The notes below the pieces were generated by a model that had not been told where the DNA came from, searched no databases, and saw nothing but the letters and a program-made list of their open reading frames with translations. From contig OZ242267.1 in the NCBI GenBank assembly GCA_965207335.1, positions 558,001 to 622,000 on the forward strand: DNA of 64,000 nucleotides, written 5' to 3'. Positions 43,764 to 52,592 of the stretch are shown one piece after another; within the stretch, counting starts at the first letter, position 1, and each line of letters starts with the position of its first letter. A program made the position numbers and the translations under genes. This DNA is from G965207335 sp965207335 (GTDB lineage: Bacteria; Pseudomonadota; Gammaproteobacteria; PS1; Pseudothioglobaceae).

Positions 43764-44160
43764 GGAATTATATACTTAATCTGCAAAAATATCTAAGTTT
43801 TAGGAACACAATACTTAATTATTAAATTATACCGCGTTTGCAAGATGAGATTGCCACGACTTTTTACAAAGGCTCGCAATGACGGTGAACATAATTCCAA
43901 TTCGTTATTGTTAGTGCTTTTTTAAAATCACATCGCGAATATCTCACGACAAAAATATAAATTACAAGCAAAATGTCTATATGGGGAGTTTGAGGGGCGG
44001 TTGTACAATGGTTATAGTGTACAAACTCGTTCTGCCCCTCAATTAAAAAACAATTAAAACAACTTAACACAAACTAAACAACCTGTAATTGCTGTTAGGG
44101 GTTTGGGGATATTCCCCAAAGTAAGCTTTGCTTACTATTATGGGTATTTTTTTTTATATT
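43764..44160. repeat. Composite repeat block, copy D (inverted, without MITE)
   Basis: Reverse complement of the module order at 17961-18464: TAAGTATTGTGTTCCT, a CATTGCGAG unit (43827-43887), GAATTGGAATTATG, the CCCCATATAGACATTTTGC module, the GAGGGGCGG...CTGCCCCTC palindrome (about 43992-44040), ACAGGTTGTTTAGTTTGTG and TTTGGGGAATATCCCCAAA. The MITE present in copy C is missing at the matching place near 44041, giving an empty-site comparison. A short frame here is repeat-derived, not a gene. Confidence 0.85.
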
Positions 44161-44165
44161 TTTAT

Positions 44166-44272
44166 GAGACCTTTGCATAAATTAGGTATGATTAACAGAG
44201 CTCTGATTTTTGCTTAATTAAGTGAGTGGAAAGCGAGGTTCTGATGATTATTCATATTTATGCAAAAGTCTC
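44166..44272. mobile_element. MITE-like element 6, abutting the dksA stop
   Basis: GAGACCTTTGCATAAATTAG at the left end and TTTATGCAAAAGTCTC at the right. The right end directly precedes the TAA stop of dksA on the other strand, so the dksA message runs straight into the element. Four bases TTAT flank both ends. Confidence 0.82.
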
Positions 44273-44683
44273 TTATAACTCTTTTTTCTCTGATATAGTT
44301 TTACAATCAATACACTGGTTGGCAGTTGGTCTTGCCTCTAAACGAGATATATTTATATCAGCACCACAAGTTATGCAATAACCATAAGAGCCTAACTCAA
44401 TACTGTGTAGTGTTTTATCAATTTTATCAATTAATTTTCTCTCTCTATCTCTGGTGCGTAATTCAACAGAAAATTCTTCTTCTAAGGTAGCTCTATCATT
44501 AATATCAGCTACCTGAGATGTGTTATCGTGCATATTATGTATAGTATTTTCTACATCATAAACTAATTGTTCACGCCATGATACAAGAATATGTTTAATA
44601 TGAGCTACAAAGCTATCACTCATAAATTCTTCGCCTTTTTTCAATTTGTATGGCTTGATATTATTTATTAAATTATTTTCCAT
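44273..44683 (-). CDS. dksA: RNA polymerase-binding transcription factor DksA
   Basis: Secondary-channel regulator of RNA polymerase working with ppGpp. N-terminal PYKLKKGEEFMSDSFVAHIK, the coiled-coil region with ATLEEEFSVELRTRDRERKL, and a four-Cys zinc finger (CITC ... CIDC) within RLEARPTANQCIDCK. 136 aa. The 3' end is flush with a MITE. Confidence 0.96.
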   Translation of the reverse strand: MENNLINNIKPYKLKKGEEFMSDSFVAHIKHILVSWREQLVYDVENTIHNMHDNTSQVADINDRATLEEEFSVELRTRDRERKLIDKIDKTLHSIELGSYGYCITCGADINISRLEARPTANQCIDCKTISEKKEL

Positions 44684-44771
44684 AATATAAAAAAAATAAA
44701 AAAGAACTTTTTACCTTATATAGTTTAAAATAGCAAATTATTTTTAATATTTATGTATTTCTCTAACAATT

Positions 44772-45872
44772 ATGATAATTTACAATAATGGCAAACTTTT
44801 TATTTACAAGGCATTTTTTACAAAGATACTTATTATCTTAAAAATATTACCACAAATAAAAATCTACTTAAGTCCTATAATACAATATTTAAAACAAGAA
44901 TGTATTACATTAAAGCTATCACTATTAAATATAACTAATGGCTTTAGATTTTTACTTGTAGCTAATTGGCTTAAATACTTAGCTAATTTTATTATAGTTA
45001 TTCAGATTGTACTATTTAGCAATATTTCTTATGCAGAAGTTGTTACTAAAAAAACCCCTTATTCGGGCTCTGTTTTATTTAAACCAAATGATAATAAGTC
45101 ATATCCTGGCATTCTATTATTGCACGGTAGTGAGGGTGGTAGTATTCCTTATGTTCATTTAACCGCTTGGGCATTAGCTAATGATGGATTTAGTGTTTTA
45201 GCATTTTGTTGGTATAACTGTGCTAAAAATCCTATAACAGAAGCCATTGATACATTAGAGAATATTGAATTAGAAAAAACTTTTGCTGCATTTAATTGGC
45301 TAAAATCCTCGCCTTATGTAGCTAATAAAAAAACTGGTATTTATGGTTTTTCCAGAGGTGCTGAACAAGCATTATTATTAGCACAATTTGCAGATAGCGA
45401 AAATATTGATATTTCAGCAGTAGCAGTACATGCACCAAGTGATAAAATTGTTGAGGGATTTTCATGGACTTGGTCTGATAGTCGTTGCTGGGTTTGCAAA
45501 ATAAATGATACTAATAAATGTAGTAATAGGAGTAATTATGCAATATTTAAGTGGAATATTGCCTGTGGTAAGATGCCGCCAGATTACAGTGTGATTGCTA
45601 AAACTAAAGCCTGGCTTTATAAAAAAGATAATTTAGCTATTGGTAATGATATTAAGATAGAACTTTATAAAAAACCTTTATTTATATCTCACGGCATGAA
45701 AGATGAATTATGGAGTTATAAAAGAAGTAAAACTATTGTAAATAGAAAAAAACAACACAATCAAGAAGTTCAAGCACATTTTTTCCCTAATTCAGGGCAT
45801 GTATTCAGGTATAAAGATGCACAAAAAAGACGACAATTAGTAAGTCTATTTTTTAAAGATAGTCTTAGATAA
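44772..45872 (+). CDS. Secreted alpha/beta hydrolase
   Basis: 366 aa. A hydrophobic segment (about residues 68-88, ending ISYA|EV) acts as signal or anchor; an unusually long 67-residue stretch precedes it and no later ATG is available. The catalytic layout is visible: oxyanion LLHGSEGG, nucleophile GFSRGAEQA (Ser near 194), Asp in SHGMKDELW and His in PNSGHVFRY. It resembles dienelactone-hydrolase or BAAT C-terminal enzymes. Substrate unknown. It ends directly against the convergent porin gene with no gap. Confidence 0.7.
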   Translation: MIIYNNGKLFIYKAFFTKILIILKILPQIKIYLSPIIQYLKQECITLKLSLLNITNGFRFLLVANWLKYLANFIIVIQIVLFSNISYAEVVTKKTPYSGSVLFKPNDNKSYPGILLLHGSEGGSIPYVHLTAWALANDGFSVLAFCWYNCAKNPITEAIDTLENIELEKTFAAFNWLKSSPYVANKKTGIYGFSRGAEQALLLAQFADSENIDISAVAVHAPSDKIVEGFSWTWSDSRCWVCKINDTNKCSNRSNYAIFKWNIACGKMPPDYSVIAKTKAWLYKKDNLAIGNDIKIELYKKPLFISHGMKDELWSYKRSKTIVNRKKQHNQEVQAHFFPNSGHVFRYKDAQKRRQLVSLFFKDSLR

Positions 45873-46805
45873 TTAAAAACTAAATTTAATACCTAAGCCG
45901 TTAGAATTTCCTTCATTATTTTCATTATCAAGTTTTAATAACTGGGCATAAATATTAACATTTGTAAATATTTTTTTATCAATGCCTAAAAATAATTGTC
46001 TTTTATCGTCTGTATTTGTTTCTTTAATATTTTGAGTATTAAGATTTATATTAGCAAAGCCTGCATTGTATAAAATACCAAAACCAGTATATTTTTTATT
46101 AGTATTTACCCCAACTTCTGTATTTGCATATAATGCATAAATTTTAGTGTTATTAATTTCATACCAAGTGCTAAATCCTTGGCTAATAAATTTACCACTA
46201 TCATTGTTAGTATTTTCATTTGCACCAATAGCAAAACCGTATTGTTTTTGACTATATTTAACAGCTATTGATCTTTTAACCTTACCTGCCTCATCGTATT
46301 TTTTTGAGAGCCCTAACACTATATTAAAGTTAGCTATTTTTGGACTTTCATACTGCACTTGATTATCACTACTTGAACTATTTTCTGGCTCATCAATAGT
46401 TAAAATATCATTTTCTACCAAGATTTCTACTACTTCTGCCTCAAATGGGTCATCAGTATTTTTAGTTATAGTAAATTTACCGTATTTTTTACTTTTAAAA
46501 CCAATACGAATATCGTCAAAATAAACATTATTTGAATCTTGTAGAGGTTTAGCTGCTAATTCTATTTCAAAAAATGTGCTAACATCATAAGATATTTTTT
46601 TATTTAGTTTAAATTCAATCTCTGATGCCTCACCACCACCACTTAAATCACTAGAATTAGTGCCAAAAGAATCTTTAGTTGATGAAAAAAAGGCAAATAT
46701 TTTGCCATTTATTTGTGCCTGTGTTTTATCATCTATATTAAACTCATATGCATTTGCAGTTGATAAAATAAGCCCTAAGAGCAGTGCGGTTATTGTTTTT
46801 TTCAT
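45873..46805 (-). CDS. Outer-membrane porin-like beta-barrel protein
   Basis: 310 aa from the ATG at 46805. Signal peptide MKKTITALLLGLILSTANA|YE. The rest alternates polar and hydrophobic residues as in a beta barrel, with TQAQINGKIFAFFSSTKDSF at the start and a C-terminal LGIKFSF ending in Phe, the BAM recognition signal. Similar to general bacterial porins (Gram-negative porin family). Stands alone. Confidence 0.78.
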   Translation of the reverse strand: MKKTITALLLGLILSTANAYEFNIDDKTQAQINGKIFAFFSSTKDSFGTNSSDLSGGGEASEIEFKLNKKISYDVSTFFEIELAAKPLQDSNNVYFDDIRIGFKSKKYGKFTITKNTDDPFEAEVVEILVENDILTIDEPENSSSSDNQVQYESPKIANFNIVLGLSKKYDEAGKVKRSIAVKYSQKQYGFAIGANENTNNDSGKFISQGFSTWYEINNTKIYALYANTEVGVNTNKKYTGFGILYNAGFANINLNTQNIKETNTDDKRQLFLGIDKKIFTNVNIYAQLLKLDNENNEGNSNGLGIKFSF

Positions 46806-47001
46806 TATTATTAACAAGACTATAAATGATAATTATTATTGCTTATAAAGTTTTTTATATGGGGAAGAATTAAGTTATTGTTTTATCATTAACTCATATT
46901 TATTCTATCTCTTACAGTCTAACTTAATCTATTAATGCAGTAGTCTTATTTATATAAGTATTTTTCTAATTTTACACATATTTTTAATTTAAAATACCCT
47001 T

Positions 47002-47625
47002 ATGATTGGAAAATTTATAACAATAGATGGTATAGAAGGTGTAGGCAAAAGTACCCAAATGACTTTTGTTTATAAATATTTAAGCAATAAAAATATTAAG
47101 GTTTGTAAAACTCGTGAGCCTGGAGGAAGTATTGTTGGTGATAAGATTCGCAATCTATTATTAGTAACAGACTTAACTATGTCAGCAGATACTGAGTTAA
47201 TGTTAATGTTTGCATCTAGGTGTGAGCATATTACAAAAACTATCAAACCAGCACTAGCACAAGGTGAATGGGTATTAAGTGATAGATTTAGTGATGCATC
47301 TTTTGCTTATCAAGGTAATGGTAGAGGTATAGATATGACTAGAATTAAGCAGTTATCTAATTGGGTGCAACAAGATTTTGAACCAGATTTATCTTTCTTT
47401 TTAGATGCACCTGTTGATATTGCCATGTCTAGGGTAAATAATCGTGGCAATAAAGATAGATTTGAAGTTGAAAGTATAGATTTTTTTGAACGAATTAGAA
47501 GCGGTTTTTTACAAATAGCTAAGTTAAACCCTCATAGAGTAGTGCTTATTAATGCTAATGATAATATAGATGCTGTAAGCTATAATATTAAAACTAGCTT
47601 AGACAATTTTTTAAATGATAACTAA
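47002..47625 (+). CDS. tmk: Thymidylate kinase
   Basis: Phosphorylates dTMP to dTDP. P-loop GIEGVGKST near residue 10, DRF motif LSDRFSDASFAYQG near 93, and a lid region with RGNKDRFE. 207 aa. Overlaps holB by 11 nt, the usual gammaproteobacterial tmk-holB pair. Confidence 0.96.
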   Translation: MIGKFITIDGIEGVGKSTQMTFVYKYLSNKNIKVCKTREPGGSIVGDKIRNLLLVTDLTMSADTELMLMFASRCEHITKTIKPALAQGEWVLSDRFSDASFAYQGNGRGIDMTRIKQLSNWVQQDFEPDLSFFLDAPVDIAMSRVNNRGNKDRFEVESIDFFERIRSGFLQIAKLNPHRVVLINANDNIDAVSYNIKTSLDNFLNDN

Positions 47626-48661
47626 TTACCCATGGCATGAAGAGTCGTTTAGCATATTAGCTAATATGTATAATACTGCTAGAATTCCCAGTGCTTTATT
47701 GATACATGGTATTCATAATACTGGAAAATTAAGCCTAGCATTAAAATTTATTAGGTTATTATTATGCAATGCTCCTGTTGATAAAAATAACAATAAAGAG
47801 CCTTGTAACATTTGTCAATCATGCAAATTATTACTACAAGATGATTTTGGCTATAATGATAAAAAACCATTACTAATAAGACATTCTCATAATGAAGATT
47901 TTATTTATTGCCAAAGAGAATTTAATGATAAAAAACAATTAACAGAGCAAATTTTAATCAAGCAAATTAGAGAATTTTGCAATGCTTTATCAAAAACTAG
48001 TTATAAACTAAAAATAGGTCTGTTGTATTATGGCGATGAGCTAAGAAAAGACAGCTCTGATAGTTTGCTAAAAACCCTAGAAGAAACACCTAATAACACC
48101 ATTATTATTATTCTAGCACATAAAATAGGCAAATTATCAAAAACAATCCTTAGTCGTTGTCAAAAAGTACACATTAAAAATAGCTATGATGAAAAAACTA
48201 TATCTTGGCTAGCAGACAACATTAAAAAATATAGCAATATAGATGCAAAACAATTATTAAAACTTAATTACGGGGCACCACTAGAAGCTTTAAATATGTT
48301 AATTAATGATGAATATAATAAATATTTATCATGGCAAGAGTATTTATTATCAATAGCATTAAATGCTAATAATATTATTGCTAAAATGCCAGACAACAAT
48401 TTTATGGCATTTAGAGTATTAAGAGATTTATTGACTACAATGATAACTAATAAATTAGTTAATAAAGTTGATAAACTAACAAATATAAATGATATTGCTC
48501 TAAAAAGCGATATTAATTTTTTAGTATTATTATTAGCTGATGTAGAAAAATCTATCCAATTACAGCATACAAACATAAATATTAGTTTACTGTTACATAA
48601 TATTCTTATTGTATGGTCACATATTACCCATTTGGCTAGTTATCCTAATATTTTTGAATAA
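47615..48661 (+). CDS. holB: DNA polymerase III subunit delta'
   Basis: Clamp-loader subunit. A degenerate P-loop (HGIHNTGKLSLALKF), a zinc-binding set of Cys (CNAP, CNICQSCK) and SRC sensor motif LSRCQKV near residue 185 identify delta'. 348 aa. Overlaps tmk by 11 nt. Confidence 0.92.
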   Translation: MITNYPWHEESFSILANMYNTARIPSALLIHGIHNTGKLSLALKFIRLLLCNAPVDKNNNKEPCNICQSCKLLLQDDFGYNDKKPLLIRHSHNEDFIYCQREFNDKKQLTEQILIKQIREFCNALSKTSYKLKIGLLYYGDELRKDSSDSLLKTLEETPNNTIIIILAHKIGKLSKTILSRCQKVHIKNSYDEKTISWLADNIKKYSNIDAKQLLKLNYGAPLEALNMLINDEYNKYLSWQEYLLSIALNANNIIAKMPDNNFMAFRVLRDLLTTMITNKLVNKVDKLTNINDIALKSDINFLVLLLADVEKSIQLQHTNINISLLLHNILIVWSHITHLASYPNIFE

Positions 48662-48723
48662 GCATACTATATTATTTGAATTATTAACACTAAACACCAA
48701 TGTAACTATAAAAGGACTATTAT

Positions 48724-50007
48724 ATGAGTAAATCAGATGAATTGTTTGAACAAGCAAAAAAATATATTCCTGGAGGGGTAAATTCTCCAGTGCGTGCTTT
48801 TACTAGTGTAGGTGGCAAACCAATTTTTTTTAAACGAGGTGAAGGTGCTTACTTATATGATGTTGATGACAAGTCTTACATAGATTTTGTTGGCTCTTGG
48901 GGTCCTATGATTTTAGGGCATAATAATAAATTAATTATTGATAAGGTCAAACTAGCCTTAGACAATGGTATTGGTTTTGGCACTCCAACTGAAATAGAAA
49001 CCAAACTAGCTAGAAAAATATGTAATTTAATGCCATCTATAGAATTAGTTCGTATGGTAAATTCTGGCACAGAAGCAACAATGAGTGCTATTCGTCTAGC
49101 AAGAGGTTGGACTAAACGAGATATTATTATTAAATTTGAAGGTTGTTACCATGGGCATTCTGATTCTTTATTAGTAAAAGCAGGTTCAGGAGCTTTGACT
49201 TTTGGTATTCCCACCTCTTATGGAGTACCAGCAAGTATTGCCAAACATACTTTAAGCTTAGAATATAATAACAGCCAACAGGTTTGCGATGTATTTACTA
49301 AAATGGGAGATAAAATAGCAGGGGTTATAGTTGAGCCTGTAGCTGGTAATATGAACTGCATTCTTCCCGCAAAAAATTTTTTAGAAACCCTAAGAACACA
49401 ATGCACAAATTATGGTTCAGTATTAATTTTTGATGAAGTAATGACAGGCTTTAGGGTGGCATTAGGTGGGGCTCAAGATTATTATAATATAAAACCAGAT
49501 TTAACTACTTTAGGTAAGATTATTGGTGCTGGATTTCCAGTTGGTGCCTTTGGTGGTAGAAAAGATATTATGGCAGGTATTGCTCCGTTAGGAAGTGTTT
49601 ATCAGGCTGGAACTTTATCTGGCAATCCAATATCTATGACCGCAGGTTTTGCTATGTTAGAACACCTAGCTAATGATAGTAGTTTTTATCAATGTTTAGG
49701 CGATAAAACCAAGCAATTAGTATTAGCAATATTACAATTAGCAAAAAAACATAATATAGCAATGACAGCAAATTATATAGGGGGCATGTTTGGTTTATTT
49801 TTTACAGATGAGAACAGAGTAGTTAATTTTAAACAAAGTATAAATTGTAATAGTAATTTATTTGCTAAATTTTTTAATGCCATGTTACAACAGGGTATTT
49901 ATTTAGCTCCATCATCTTATGAGGCTGGTTTTTTATCCTCAGCACATAGTGATATTGAAATTAATAAAACTTTAACTGCCGTAGATTATGTCTTTAGTAA
50001 TTTTTGA
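48724..50007 (+). CDS. hemL: Glutamate-1-semialdehyde 2,1-aminomutase
   Basis: PLP enzyme making 5-aminolevulinate for heme. PGGVNSPVRAF at the N-terminus, GCYHGHSDSLL, the PLP Lys in TTLGKIIGAGFPVGAFGG (about residue 263) and TLSGNPISM are all present. 427 aa. A ribosome binding site AAAGGA precedes the start. Its last 20 nt overlap the HAD gene. Confidence 0.97.
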   Translation: MSKSDELFEQAKKYIPGGVNSPVRAFTSVGGKPIFFKRGEGAYLYDVDDKSYIDFVGSWGPMILGHNNKLIIDKVKLALDNGIGFGTPTEIETKLARKICNLMPSIELVRMVNSGTEATMSAIRLARGWTKRDIIIKFEGCYHGHSDSLLVKAGSGALTFGIPTSYGVPASIAKHTLSLEYNNSQQVCDVFTKMGDKIAGVIVEPVAGNMNCILPAKNFLETLRTQCTNYGSVLIFDEVMTGFRVALGGAQDYYNIKPDLTTLGKIIGAGFPVGAFGGRKDIMAGIAPLGSVYQAGTLSGNPISMTAGFAMLEHLANDSSFYQCLGDKTKQLVLAILQLAKKHNIAMTANYIGGMFGLFFTDENRVVNFKQSINCNSNLFAKFFNAMLQQGIYLAPSSYEAGFLSSAHSDIEINKTLTAVDYVFSNF

Positions 50008-50644
50008 TTTAGACCATACCTTAATAAATGGTGATAGTGATTTTCTTTGGGGTGAATTTTTAGCAGAAATAGGTGTTGTAGAATCTGATGTTTATAAGGC
50101 TAAAAATAAGTATTTTTATGACGCTTATAATAATGGTAGTTTAATTATTACAGAATTTTTAAAATTTTCTTTAGCGCCATTAGCAAAATATAGCTTAGCA
50201 CAATTAAATTTATGGCATCAACAATTTATGGTGCAAAAAATTAAACCTATATTACTAGAAAAAGCACAACTTGCTGTAAATAAACACAAGCAAGCTGGCG
50301 ATACTGTATTAGTAATTACTGCTACCAATGAATTTGTAGTAACACCAATTATTAAACAATTTGGCATTGATAATTTTATAGCCACCCAATTAGAAAAAAA
50401 TAACACTGGTTATAGTGGTAATTTTATTGGCATTCCTTGCTTTCAACAAGGCAAGGTTATAAATTTAAAAAAGTATTTAGCAACAAACTCAATTTCATTA
50501 ATAGATAGTTATTGTTATAGTGATTCTTATAATGATTTGCCATTATTAAATTTAGTAGCTAATCCAGTTGCGGTAAATGCTGATGATAATCTTATAAAAT
50601 ATGCTAAAAATCATAATTGGCAAATAATAAATTGGATTAATTAA
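49988..50644 (+). CDS. HAD-IB family phosphatase
   Basis: 218 aa. Motif I DLDHTL (residues 6-11), motif II Thr in VLVITATNEF, and motif III/IV with SYCYSDSYNDLPLL mark a SerB-like HAD-IB hydrolase. Substrate unknown; related proteins act on phosphoserine or small phosphomonoesters. Overlaps the end of hemL by 20 nt. Confidence 0.85.
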   Translation: MSLVIFDLDHTLINGDSDFLWGEFLAEIGVVESDVYKAKNKYFYDAYNNGSLIITEFLKFSLAPLAKYSLAQLNLWHQQFMVQKIKPILLEKAQLAVNKHKQAGDTVLVITATNEFVVTPIIKQFGIDNFIATQLEKNNTGYSGNFIGIPCFQQGKVINLKKYLATNSISLIDSYCYSDSYNDLPLLNLVANPVAVNADDNLIKYAKNHNWQIINWIN

Positions 50645-50686
50645 TTATGTAATGTATAATAGCATTAAAAATTTAAGGGGGTAACT

Positions 50687-51025
50687 ATGAAGTTAATTAC
50701 TGCAATTTTAAAGCCATATGTAATAGATGAAATACGCGATAAACTAGCAAAGATAGATATTAAAGGACTTACTGTCACTGAGGTTAAGGGCTTTGGTAGA
50801 CAAAAAGGTCATACAGAATTATATAGAGGAGCAGAATACAATATAGATTTCTTGCCTAAGATTAAATTAGAAATAGCAGTTAGCGATGAACAATTAGAGA
50901 CAGTTGTTGATGCGATAGTATCTGTTGCTAATACTAATAAAATAGGCGATGGCAAAATTTTTATAACTAACCTAGAAACAGCTATTCGTATTAGAACAGG
51001 GGAAAGAGGAGACGATGTTTTATAA
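50687..51025 (+). CDS. glnK: PII nitrogen regulatory protein
   Basis: PII-family trimer that senses 2-oxoglutarate and ATP and gates AmtB. T-loop with Tyr in ELYRGAEYNIDFLPK, the B-loop TNKIGDGKIF and IRIRTGERGDD at the end. 112 aa. The direct pairing with amtB (30 nt apart) favours GlnK over GlnB. A TATAAT box (50655-50660) and a strong AGGGGG ribosome binding site stand before it. Confidence 0.94.
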   Translation: MKLITAILKPYVIDEIRDKLAKIDIKGLTVTEVKGFGRQKGHTELYRGAEYNIDFLPKIKLEIAVSDEQLETVVDAIVSVANTNKIGDGKIFITNLETAIRIRTGERGDDVL

Positions 51026-51055
51026 ATAATTATAAAATAACCCCCTGCTATTCTT

Positions 51056-52360
51056 ATGAATAAATTATATAGCAAATATATTTTTAGTATTGTTTTATCA
51101 CTTATACCAACTGGTTTATTAGCAAATGATTTTAATGCTGCTGATACTTCTTGGGTTTTAACAAGTACGGTATTAGTACTATTTATGACACTATCTGGTG
51201 TAGCATTATTTTATGCTGGCATGGTTCGTAGTAAAAATGTGTTATCAGTGTTAGCACAATGTTTTGCAGTAGCGGCTGTCGCATCTATTATATGGTTTTC
51301 AGTAGGTTATAGCCTAGCATTTAGCTCTAATAATGCCTTTATTGGTGATTTTTCCAAAGCATTTATGATAGGAATTACTAAGGATAGTTTATCAGGCTCA
51401 ATTCCAGAAATATTATTTGTTATGTTTCAAATGACATTTGCTATTATTGCTCCTGCTCTAATAATTGGAGCATTTGTTGAAAGAATTAAATTTAGTGCAA
51501 TGTTATTATTTAGTGCTATTTGGTTATTATTAGTTTATGTCCCTGTAACTCATTGGGTTTGGGGTAATGGCTGGCTTTATAATCTTGGTGTGCTAGATTT
51601 TGCAGGCGGTATAGTAGTTCATATTACATCTGGTGTTAGTGCTTTAATTGTTGCATTAGTTATTGGCAACCGTAAAGATTTTAACAAAAAAGGACCTATT
51701 GTACCGCATAATTTAACATTGTCAGTAACAGGTGCTGCTATGTTATGGGTTGGTTGGTTTGGCTTTAATGGTGGCTCGGCATTAGCTGCTAACTCTGATG
51801 CTGCTATGGCAATTTTAGTAACCCATTTATCAGCAGCTAGTGGAGTTATTGCTTGGGCTGGTGCTGAATGGTATAAATACGGCAAACCCACAATACTAGG
51901 TATGATAACTGGTATGGTAGCTGGATTAGGAGCTATTACCCCAGCATCTGGATTTATAGGCCCTAGTGCCGCTATTATTATTGGTTTATTAGCTGGTTTT
52001 ATATGTTTTAATGCTACTAATTATATAAAACAAGTACTAAAAATTGATGATTCACTAGATGTATTTCCAGTTCATGGAATAGGTGGCATATTAGGAACTT
52101 TATTAACAGGAGTTTTTGCAACAACTGCTGGTCTAGGTATTTTTAATGGTTTTGGATTTTCAGAGGGAATAAATTCTATTGGTGAACAATTACAAGTACA
52201 ATTTATTGGGGTAATATCAGTTGTTGCTTATACTGCTATTATTACTTGGATAATTATTAAATTATTAGATGTTACTATTGGTATAAGAGTGACAGAACAA
52301 GAAGAACAAGAAGGACTAGATATTAGTTTCCACGAAGAAAAAGGTTACGAAATACAGTAA
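51056..52360 (+). CDS. amtB: Ammonium transporter
   Basis: Eleven-helix ammonium channel, 434 aa with a signal-like N-terminus. Conserved: DTSWVLTSTVLVLFMTLSG, GWFGFNGGSALAAN, the pore His pair in THWVWGNGW and FPVHGIGG. The C-terminal tail (VTEQEEQEGLDISFHEEKGY) is the GlnK-binding region. Forms an operon with glnK. Confidence 0.97.
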   Translation: MNKLYSKYIFSIVLSLIPTGLLANDFNAADTSWVLTSTVLVLFMTLSGVALFYAGMVRSKNVLSVLAQCFAVAAVASIIWFSVGYSLAFSSNNAFIGDFSKAFMIGITKDSLSGSIPEILFVMFQMTFAIIAPALIIGAFVERIKFSAMLLFSAIWLLLVYVPVTHWVWGNGWLYNLGVLDFAGGIVVHITSGVSALIVALVIGNRKDFNKKGPIVPHNLTLSVTGAAMLWVGWFGFNGGSALAANSDAAMAILVTHLSAASGVIAWAGAEWYKYGKPTILGMITGMVAGLGAITPASGFIGPSAAIIIGLLAGFICFNATNYIKQVLKIDDSLDVFPVHGIGGILGTLLTGVFATTAGLGIFNGFGFSEGINSIGEQLQVQFIGVISVVAYTAIITWIIIKLLDVTIGIRVTEQEEQEGLDISFHEEKGYEIQ

Positions 52361-52592
52361 ATAAATAATATTGTGCTTTTTTATTGTCAACTATAATTAA
52401 CGCTTGGTTTTTTTACTACTTTATTTAATCATCACCATATAAGCAACTTATACTTACCAATTAACTTAATATAAAAACTTTAAGCTACTGCATAATTACT
52501 ATTTACTTGTGCAAAAACAGCATAATTAAAAAGCAAAACTACACAAATACATATCCTTATTAAATTTTACAATGTAATAAAACACTAAAAAA

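Noticed and set aside
43864..44070. 68-aa minus-strand frame before dksA
   Set aside because: Entirely within composite repeat copy D; its sequence follows the repeat modules.
52361..52592. tRNA or small RNA in the amtB-mltD gap and other spacers
   Set aside because: No cloverleaf-like arms or TTCGAATC-type T-loop were found; only AT-rich sequence is seen.
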